Assembly: GCA_031265435.1 (NCBI GenBank)
Contig: JAISCR010000181.1
Location: 1-46,691, forward strand
DNA length: 46,691 bases
Source: Treponema sp.
GTDB lineage: Bacteria; Spirochaetota; Spirochaetia; Treponematales; Breznakiellaceae
Direction: 5' to 3'
Position numbers and translations under genes: made by a program. The notes beneath the pieces are model-generated. The model had not been told where the DNA came from. It was given only the letters and a program-made list of their open reading frames with translations, and ran no database searches. Positions 41,005 through 46,691 of this stretch are shown here, in pieces. The number at the start of each line of letters is the position of its first letter. Position 1 is the first letter of the stretch.

Positions 41005-42183
41005 ATGGATATATGGGAAACTTTCTACGGATGTGATGAGAGCTGGTTCTCATCAAAAAAATGCGTTTATACCTCCGCCGAGATAGCCCGGCAGGGTGAT
41101 CTTTGGCGTGTCCTGGGCTCTTATCTTCTCTCAAAGGAGGATACAATTCTTGATTTTATCGGCAGGATGGGAGGTCTTGGGAAGAGGCGCATAATCCTTA
41201 CCGGCGCGGGGAGTTCCGCTTTTGCGGGAGAAACCGCGGCTCTTATGGCCGGCAAAGCCTGGGGGCTCCCTGTTGAGTCTATTCATACCACGGATATTGT
41301 CTCTTCACCGTATTCGGTGCTTTTCCCCGATGTTCCGACCCTCCTGGTTTCCTTTGGGCGCTCGGGCAACAGTCCCGAATCGACGGAAGCGGTTAAATAT
41401 GTCCGCACTATTGTGAAAGATCTCTACGAACTGACACTGGTCTGCGACGGCGAGTCAAATCTCGCCAAAATAACATCAACGGGAAAGGGGCTGGCCCTGA
41501 TCATGCCCGAGGGGTCAAATGATAACGGGTTTGCCATGACTTCCAGTTTTACCTGTATGGCCTTGGCGGGATGCGCTTTTTTGAGCGCCGGAAAAATCAG
41601 GGCTGTTGTAGAGGATATAAACCGGCTTGCCGGTGTTTTTGACAGGCAGGGGAAAGCCCTGGCCGCTGTTGCGCGTAAGTGGGCGGAGACCGGCTATGAC
41701 CGCCTTGTTGCCCTCGGCAGCGGCTGTCTGCGGGGGCTGTCCCGGGAAGCGGCCCTTAAATCCCTGGAACTCACTGCCGGGGAAGTGAGCACCGGTTGGG
41801 ACAGTTCCCTGGGATTCCGGCACGGCCCAAAATCAATAATCAGGGATAAAACCCTTACGATACATTTTGTTTCCCCGGATTCTTTCACCGCCCGTTACGA
41901 TCTGGATCTCCTGGATGAAATTAACCGGCAGAAAAAAGGAAACAAGGTAATTGCCCTGAGCGGCGAAAAACTTTCGATTCCGGTAGACGAGAATATTGTA
42001 ATAGGGGGAGAAGGTTACGGCGAAACAGGTGAAATCTGCCGGGGTATTTCTTATCTTGTCTTCTGTCAGCTTTTAGCGATGTTTAAATCTTTGTCCCTTG
42101 GAATTCCTACCGACAATCCTGTTCCTTCAGGAGAGCTTACCAGGGTGGTTTCAGGGGTAACGCTCTACGAACTGGAGAAATAA
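41005..42183 (+). CDS. agaS: AgaS-type SIS protein (galactosamine-6-phosphate deaminase/isomerase)
   Basis: The protein has 392 residues with two SIS domains. Close AgaS features: RIILTGAGSSAFAGETAALM, VPTLLVSFGRSGNSPESTEA, ALIMPEGSNDNGFAMTSSFT and LGSGCLRGLSREAALKSLEL. AgaS converts galactosamine-6-phosphate to tagatose-6-phosphate with release of ammonia. The ATG at 41005 has GAGG seven bases upstream. It heads the rightward arm, whose next gene is a PfkB kinase. With the aldolase and GatZ-like genes of the other arm, the set covers the lower part of a galactosamine pathway. A related ketose/aldose isomerase activity cannot be excluded. Confidence 0.88.
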   Translation: MDIWETFYGCDESWFSSKKCVYTSAEIARQGDLWRVLGSYLLSKEDTILDFIGRMGGLGKRRIILTGAGSSAFAGETAALMAGKAWGLPVESIHTTDIVSSPYSVLFPDVPTLLVSFGRSGNSPESTEAVKYVRTIVKDLYELTLVCDGESNLAKITSTGKGLALIMPEGSNDNGFAMTSSFTCMALAGCAFLSAGKIRAVVEDINRLAGVFDRQGKALAAVARKWAETGYDRLVALGSGCLRGLSREAALKSLELTAGEVSTGWDSSLGFRHGPKSIIRDKTLTIHFVSPDSFTARYDLDLLDEINRQKKGNKVIALSGEKLSIPVDENIVIGGEGYGETGEICRGISYLVFCQLLAMFKSLSLGIPTDNPVPSGELTRVVSGVTLYELEK

Positions 42184-42185
42184 AA

Positions 42186-43130
42186 ATGGCGGATACAAAA
42201 TTTGATGTTCTTGCCATGGGCGAACTCAATACCGATCTCATCATTACCGGGTTAAAGGAAGCGCCGTCTTTGAACCGTGAAATTATTGCGGCGGGATTTA
42301 AAAAAACCCTTGGAAGCTCCACCGCTCTTTGCGCGGCGAATCTTGTAAAATTCGGCCTCACCGTTGCTTTCTGCGGAAAAACCGGCGATGACGAAGACGG
42401 CCGCTATGTAATACGGGAATTGGAGAACCGGGGTATCAATACAAGTTACTGCAAAACGGCCCCGTCGGAAGAAACCGGCGTCACCCTGGCTCTTAACTGG
42501 GGCGGAGATCGGGCGCTTGTAACCGTTCCGGGAACGATCGGCACTTTTTGTTTTGCCGATATTGATCCTGCTGTTTTGAAGAGCGCCGGGCATATTCATG
42601 TGGGATCTTTTTTCCTGCAGACCGCCCTGCGGCCGGATCTGGCGCGGATCTTCAAAACCGCCCATGGTTACGGGGTAAGCACTTCCCTGGATGCCGGATG
42701 GGATGATACCGGAACCTGGGATTTTGGCATCAGGGAAGTTCTCTCTCATACGGATATTTTTTTTCCCAGCGAAACAGAAGCTTTGAGTATCACGGGGAAA
42801 TCATCCTGTGATGACGCCGCGCAGGAACTGGGAAAAATCTGCGCCACGGCTGTGGTAAAGCGCGGAAAAAACGGGGCCTGCTGCGCAAGCGGCGGCAGGC
42901 TGTTTTCAACAACAGCCTACAGTGATGTCAGGGTGATAGACACTACCGGTGCGGGTGATTCTTTTAATGCGGGTTTTATCTATGGATTTATCCGGGGTTT
43001 TCCGGCCGGGCAATGCCTTGAATACGGTAATGCCTGCGGTAATATCTCGGTTGGCGTTGTCGGCGGCGCCAATGCGGACTTGAGTGTTAAAAATGTCGAA
43101 GCTGTGATGGCGGATCATGGGCGTTTATAA
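42186..43130 (+). CDS. PfkB-family sugar kinase, likely tagatose-6-phosphate kinase
   Basis: The protein has 314 residues. The N-terminal PfkB motif region (LGSSTALCAANLVKFGLTVA) and the C-terminal anion-hole/catalytic motif DTTGAGDSFNAGF with the base Asp are both present. SLDAGWDDTG lies between them, and FFPSETEALSIT is the usual segment before the ATP site. The kinase starts two bases after agaS and has GGAG eight bases before its ATG. Context suggests phosphorylation of tagatose-6-phosphate to the 1,6-bisphosphate for the class II aldolase. PfkB members vary widely in substrate, so fructose, ketodeoxygluconate or nucleoside kinase remain possible. Confidence 0.85.
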   Translation: MADTKFDVLAMGELNTDLIITGLKEAPSLNREIIAAGFKKTLGSSTALCAANLVKFGLTVAFCGKTGDDEDGRYVIRELENRGINTSYCKTAPSEETGVTLALNWGGDRALVTVPGTIGTFCFADIDPAVLKSAGHIHVGSFFLQTALRPDLARIFKTAHGYGVSTSLDAGWDDTGTWDFGIREVLSHTDIFFPSETEALSITGKSSCDDAAQELGKICATAVVKRGKNGACCASGGRLFSTTAYSDVRVIDTTGAGDSFNAGFIYGFIRGFPAGQCLEYGNACGNISVGVVGGANADLSVKNVEAVMADHGRL

Positions 43131-43797
43131 ACATTTCATTTTTGATATGGACGGAACCTTGTCGGATACGGCAAAGGCAACGATCATTGCCTGCAATGAA
43201 GCCGCGAAAAAATTGGGGCTCCCGCCTTTTTCGGCCGAACAGGTTAAAGCGGCTATGGGTTATCCCGGACTTGAGTATTACCAGGTGCTTCTTGGCAATG
43301 TAAAGCCAGGCTCACATATCGAATCGAACATAAAACAAAGTTTTACGCGGGAACTTCTCCTTGCATTCCAGGCAGAAACGGATCTGGGAGAGGCGCGGGA
43401 AATACGGCGTATCGGCAGGGGGATGCTTTTTCCGGGCATTGAGGAAATTCTGGAAGAACTCAAAGGCCTTGGGGTGGAATTATATATTGCCAGTACAGGC
43501 CACCCGGATCATATCAACCTTCTGCTGGATGTAACCGGCATCAGACCTTTTTTTAAGAGTATCTGCTGCGGAAGATCCCGGAAGGTCGAAATGACCGGGG
43601 AAATCATAAGTACCGCGGGAACTTCATTTTTGGGAGACTGGCTTTTTGTAGGCGACAGGCATATTGACGCCGAAGCGGCAAAGGGTAACGGCATCCTGGC
43701 GGTGGGCGCGGGATACGGTTATTGCCTCGAAGAGGAAAGGGAACTTTTTGACATTATCGCCGAAAGACCGGAAGATCTTCTGAAACTGGCGAAATAG
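43117..43797 (+). CDS. HAD-superfamily phosphatase
   Basis: The protein has 226 residues with the four HAD motifs: FIFDMDGTLSDT (nucleophile and acid Asp), LYIASTGHPDH (motif II Ser/Thr), a Lys around SRKVEMTG, and FVGDRHIDAEAAKGNG (motif IV). A helical cap lies between motifs I and II. It resembles PGP/Gph-type small-phosphate phosphatases. It overlaps the kinase gene by 14 bases, so it is translationally coupled. It may clear an excess sugar phosphate, for example by dephosphorylating tagatose-6-phosphate or a toxic by-product; the substrate is not predictable. Confidence 0.85.
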   Translation: MGVYKHFIFDMDGTLSDTAKATIIACNEAAKKLGLPPFSAEQVKAAMGYPGLEYYQVLLGNVKPGSHIESNIKQSFTRELLLAFQAETDLGEAREIRRIGRGMLFPGIEEILEELKGLGVELYIASTGHPDHINLLLDVTGIRPFFKSICCGRSRKVEMTGEIISTAGTSFLGDWLFVGDRHIDAEAAKGNGILAVGAGYGYCLEEERELFDIIAERPEDLLKLAK

Positions 43798-43862
43798 AGA
43801 GGCTTTCCCAAAACTTCAGTTTGCGGACAGACACGAAATGGATTTACGGGGGAATGAGATTT

Positions 43863-45182
43863 ATGTTTTTTGGAAAAAAGCGTTTCAGGTTTGTCTTTAT
43901 CGGCGCGGGCAGCACTGTCTTTACCCTGAAACTTGCCGGGGATCTGCTCATGGAAAAGTATATCGACGGAGGCGTTCTGGCCCTGGTTGATATTGACGAA
44001 AAAAAACTCGAGGAAGTTACCGAAGGGGTAAAGCGGTTGGCGGCGTATACCGGACGGGACTTTACTGTAGAATCCCACACCCATTATTCGGCAGCGCTAA
44101 AGGATGCGGATTTTGTCTTTTTTACCTATGCGGTAGGGAGCATTGAGTCCTGGAAGCAGGATATAGAAATCTGTACCAAGCACGGAGTTGCTCAATCGGT
44201 AGGGGATACCATAGGTCCCGGCGCCATGATTCGTATTCTCCGTTCAATCCCCCTGGCTTTGGACATTGCCCACAAGATGGAAGAAGTATGTCCTGAAGCC
44301 TATATTATAAATTACACGAATCCTGAGGGAGCCCAGTGTCTTGCCATCCAGGCATATTCAAAAATACGCTGTTTCGGTCTCTGTCATGGAACTCCCGATA
44401 CGGCCCGCGATTTGGCCGAAAAGGTTTTCGGGGTTTCACCGGAGCGGCTTAAATATGAAGCGGCGGGGGTAAATCATCTAACCTGGTTCACCAGGCTTTC
44501 GATAGACGGGGAAGATGTTTATCCGAAGCTGCGGAAAGCTCTTGAAACTTCCGGCTTTGGTCAAAGGGAGCAGGTTTCCCGGGATCTTTACCGGATTTTC
44601 GGCCTCTACCCTGCCCCGGGAGACAGGCATGTGGAGGAATTTTTTTCCGCCTTTCTCAAGGACAGCGTGATGAAGGAACGGAACCTTGAGTGGAAGAACA
44701 ATGATTTCAGGGCAATAGACGAATGGCGGGAACATGATCGGGAAAATCTCGAAGGACTCATAAAGGAAAACAGGGGACATGAAAAATTTCTGGATGGATC
44801 CGGAGAGACGGCCACGCATTTTATAAAAGCCCTGGCTGCCGGAGAAGTGACAACCGAAATGGTAAATCTCCAAAACAGGGGTTATATTGAAAACGTATCC
44901 CGGAACATGATAGTGGAGGTTCCCGCCTTTATTGACTTTTTCGGTCTCCATCCGCAAAGCGTGGGAAAACTTCCCGCTGGGATAGCCGCCAAGTGTGATA
45001 TTTTGGGCCGGGAGTATGATCTTCTGGTTGATTCGGCGCGTAACTGCGATAAAGATCTGCTGCTTCAGGCGGCGTATCTGGATCCCCTGACGGCAAACTG
45101 CGATTATCCCGAACGGCTTCTCAATGAGCTTATCAGGGAAAATCTGCAGTATCTTCCCGCGGGCTGGAAAAAATTCAGTTGA
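43863..45182 (+). CDS. GH4 glycosidase with a CHGT active-site motif
   Basis: The protein has 439 residues. GH4 enzymes use NAD, a divalent metal and a redox-assisted elimination to cleave glycosides. Seen here: NAD motif FIGAGSTVFTLKL, TYAVGSIESWKQD, INYTNPEGAQCLA, metal-binding CHGT (174-177) and AAGVNHLTWF with a metal His. I recall that the four-residue motif tracks specificity in GH4: CHSV in alpha-galactosidases, CHEV in alpha-galacturonidases, CHGx in alpha-glucuronidases. This one therefore points toward a uronidase-like or novel substrate. The start chosen, 43863, has GGGGGA nine bases upstream; earlier in-frame starts lack one. It follows the phosphatase by 65 bases. Confidence 0.85.
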   Translation: MFFGKKRFRFVFIGAGSTVFTLKLAGDLLMEKYIDGGVLALVDIDEKKLEEVTEGVKRLAAYTGRDFTVESHTHYSAALKDADFVFFTYAVGSIESWKQDIEICTKHGVAQSVGDTIGPGAMIRILRSIPLALDIAHKMEEVCPEAYIINYTNPEGAQCLAIQAYSKIRCFGLCHGTPDTARDLAEKVFGVSPERLKYEAAGVNHLTWFTRLSIDGEDVYPKLRKALETSGFGQREQVSRDLYRIFGLYPAPGDRHVEEFFSAFLKDSVMKERNLEWKNNDFRAIDEWREHDRENLEGLIKENRGHEKFLDGSGETATHFIKALAAGEVTTEMVNLQNRGYIENVSRNMIVEVPAFIDFFGLHPQSVGKLPAGIAAKCDILGREYDLLVDSARNCDKDLLLQAAYLDPLTANCDYPERLLNELIRENLQYLPAGWKKFS

Positions 45183-45207
45183 CAGGATTTTGAACTGGTT
45201 TTACAAT
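45179..45207 (+). promoter_or_regulatory. Internal promoter before the second GH4 gene
   Basis: TTGACA (45179-45184), partly within the stop region of the first GH4 gene, is 17 bases from TACAAT (45202-45207). ACAATTGT (45203-45210), a perfect palindrome, overlaps the -10 and could be an operator. A second AT-rich element (TATAAT at about 45219) follows. Confidence 0.65.
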
Positions 45208-45252
45208 TGTTATGATGATATAATATCTTGATTCAATATGAAGGAAGGTACC

Positions 45253-46584
45253 ATGAGAAAAAAATTTGTTTTTATCGGAGCCGGTTCGCTGGGTTTCACG
45301 CAGGGCCTTACACGGGATATCCTGAGTTTCGACAGTTTCAAGGACGCGGAATTTCATCTGGTAGATATTCATGAAGGCCGCCTGGGCTACGCCGCGAAGG
45401 CATTGGAGCGATTGATCAAGGCGGGCTCTTATGGCGCTACCGTGCACGCTGCCACGGATCGGAAAAAGGCCCTGGCCGGGGCGGATGGGGTACTCATCAC
45501 CATCCTTCAGGGGGGTGTGGATGTCTGGCGCCACGATATTGAAATACCAAAAAAATACGGGGTAGATATCAACGTAGGGGACACCCGGGGGCCTTCGGGA
45601 ATTTTCCGTTTCCTCCGTACCGCCCCGGTAATGCTGGATATCATCAAGGATGTGGAACAGCTCTGCCCCAACGCGGTGGTACTGAATTATACGAACCCCA
45701 TGGCCCTGCTCTGCAGTTATCTTCAAAAACAAAGCACGGTAAATGTTACCGGCCTCTGCCACAGCGTTCAGGGAACTGCCGCCATGCTGGCCGGCTGGCT
45801 TGGCGCGGAAAAGAAAGATATTTCCTATACCTGCGCAGGGATCAATCATCAGGCTTTTTATCTTGACTACAAGTGGAAAGGAAAAGATGCCTATCCCCTT
45901 CTCCGGGAAGCCGTCCTCAACAAACCTGAAATATACAACGAGGAATTGGTGCGGAACGAAATGTTCCTCAATCTGGGCTATTACCCCACCGAATCTTCGG
46001 GACATAACTCCGAATATAACGCGTGGTTCAGAAAACGGCCGGACTTAATCGAAAAATACTGCACCAGTGGAACCGGCTGGAATCCGGGAGTCTATGCCTA
46101 TATTCTCAATGAATATACGCAGAAGGAGAAAACATGGGAAGAAGAATTCAAAAAGAGACTTGATTCCGAGGAAGTGGATCTTAAACGGGGGGAAGAATAC
46201 GCCTCCAATATTTTCAACGCGATTTTTGGGGATCAGACTCCCTTTGAGTTTAACGGCAACCTGCCCAATACCGGACTCATCCCAAACCTGCCGCCCATGG
46301 CCTGTGTAGAGGTTCCGGTTCTGGCGTCAAAGGCGGGGATCAAACCTTTCTATGTAGGTTCCCTTCCCGATCATCTGGCGATTCTGATCAATACCTCAAG
46401 CCGCTGTGAGGAGCTTGCCATAGCCGGAGCAATAGAAGGTAACCCCGAAAAAATATTCCAGGCTGTCCTTTTTGATCCTTTGACTTCCAGTGTTCTTTCG
46501 ATGGCGGAAATTCGTAACATGACCAGGGAGATGCTCGAAAAAAACAAGCCTTTCCTGGATTGCTTTAAATCGATATCTATTTAG
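45253..46584 (+). CDS. GH4 alpha-galactosidase-type glycosidase with a CHSV motif
   Basis: The protein has 443 residues. The NAD motif is FIGAGSLGFTQGLTRD; other family landmarks are LITILQGGVDVWRHDIEIP, NVGDTRGPSGIFRFLRTAPV and VVLNYTNPMALLCSY. The metal site CHSV (169-172) plus CAGINHQAFYL follow. The CHSV signature is that of MelA-type alpha-galactosidases. The start at 45253 is preceded by AAGGAAGG; an ATG at 45238 lies too far upstream of that site. It is a paralogue of the first GH4 gene but clearly diverged. With its own promoter, it leads into the lipoprotein gene and so may be expressed with a transporter. Confidence 0.9.
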   Translation: MRKKFVFIGAGSLGFTQGLTRDILSFDSFKDAEFHLVDIHEGRLGYAAKALERLIKAGSYGATVHAATDRKKALAGADGVLITILQGGVDVWRHDIEIPKKYGVDINVGDTRGPSGIFRFLRTAPVMLDIIKDVEQLCPNAVVLNYTNPMALLCSYLQKQSTVNVTGLCHSVQGTAAMLAGWLGAEKKDISYTCAGINHQAFYLDYKWKGKDAYPLLREAVLNKPEIYNEELVRNEMFLNLGYYPTESSGHNSEYNAWFRKRPDLIEKYCTSGTGWNPGVYAYILNEYTQKEKTWEEEFKKRLDSEEVDLKRGEEYASNIFNAIFGDQTPFEFNGNLPNTGLIPNLPPMACVEVPVLASKAGIKPFYVGSLPDHLAILINTSSRCEELAIAGAIEGNPEKIFQAVLFDPLTSSVLSMAEIRNMTREMLEKNKPFLDCFKSISI

Positions 46585-46594
46585 GAGGATAATG

Positions 46595-46691
46595 ATGAAA
46601 AGAAATTTATCTGTTTCTGTTTTAGTGATTGCCTCTCTTATGGTGCTTGCCGCCGGGTGCTCAAAGAAGGCGGGGGGGGGGGGGGGGGGGG
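46595..46691 (+). CDS. Lipoprotein, N-terminal fragment, probably a sugar-binding protein
   Basis: Only the first 25 or so residues can be trusted. The ATG at 46595, with GGAGG six bases upstream, begins MKRNLSVSVLVIASLMVLAA followed by the lipobox Cys in AAGCSKK. This is a standard lipoprotein signal of ABC-transporter substrate-binding proteins. The position directly after a GH4 gene makes a sugar-binding lipoprotein of an ABC importer likely. The sequence then turns into a run of G bases, which reads as poly-Gly and should not be believed. Confidence 0.7.
   Translation, partial: MKRNLSVSVLVIASLMVLAAGCSKKAGGGGGG
46672..46691. other. Terminal run of 20 G bases, probable sequencing artefact
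   Basis: The last 20 bases are all G. No gene here has anything similar. Two-colour sequencers report missing signal as G, so this is most likely an untrimmed read end that was carried into the contig. Confidence 0.85.

Noticed and set aside
1-46691. tRNA, rRNA or known riboswitch genes
   Set aside because: I looked for T-loop sequences and familiar riboswitch cores on both strands and saw none. A covariance-model search would be needed to be sure.

Overview
The window looks like one assembled contig from a spirochaete of the Treponema group, probably one of the gut-type treponemes. This is an inference from gene content. The evidence is a cytidylate kinase fused to ribosomal protein S1, a roughly 920-residue GreA with a very long alpha-helical N-terminal part, a RecA with a long Pro/Ala tail, and many TPR, HEAT and lipoprotein genes of spirochaete type. 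No tRNA, rRNA, CRISPR array or intact insertion sequence was seen. The first kilobase carries two adjacent frameshifted genes. The last 20 bases are a pure G run that looks like a sequencing artefact, so both ends should be read with caution.

Layout. 1-1567 (+): the tail of an ABC ATPase, an ABC-2 permease and an ECF sigma factor, the latter two frameshifted. 1771-10676 (-): one close-packed block read leftward as recA, scpA, scpB, an rluB-type pseudouridine synthase, cmk-rpsA, a GAF/sigma-54 activator, a membrane-anchored TPR protein and a lipoprotein. 10784-15553 (-): three spirochaete-type TPR or exported proteins, dtd and a divergent PRPP synthetase. rpe (15690-16367, -) has its own promoter. 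16520-22012 (+): a TPR protein, giant greA and a vWA membrane protein. 21975-36651 (-): a long overlapping operon rimP-nusA-infB-rbfA-truB-ribF-rpsO-pnp-dut-lptF-lptG-tgt-HEAT protein. It starts from a near-consensus promoter that runs straight into a strong intrinsic terminator before rimP, which is the layout of an attenuator.

36879-46691 is a sugar catabolic locus with divergent arms. Leftward: a PF04909-type amidohydrolase, a GatZ/KbaZ-like protein, a class II aldolase and a GntR/UTRA regulator. Rightward: an AgaS-type SIS protein, a PfkB kinase, a HAD phosphatase, two different GH4 glycosidases and the start of a lipoprotein, probably a sugar-binding protein. The enzymes fit a galactosamine/tagatose-6-phosphate route: deamination and isomerisation by AgaS, phosphorylation by PfkB, then aldol cleavage. 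It would be fed by glycosides that GH4 enzymes open inside the cell. No PTS, hexosamine kinase or classical deacetylase is visible, so the amidohydrolase and the exact substrate are open questions. Between the gatZ-like and aldolase genes lie two perfect tandem 67-bp copies of a sequence that folds into three successive hairpins.

The most novel-looking items are this 67-bp hairpin array, the attenuator-like leader of the nusA operon, RecA with AT-hook-like motifs, NusA with a C-terminal zinc ribbon, a RibF that seems to lack its kinase half, and the unusual sugar locus.
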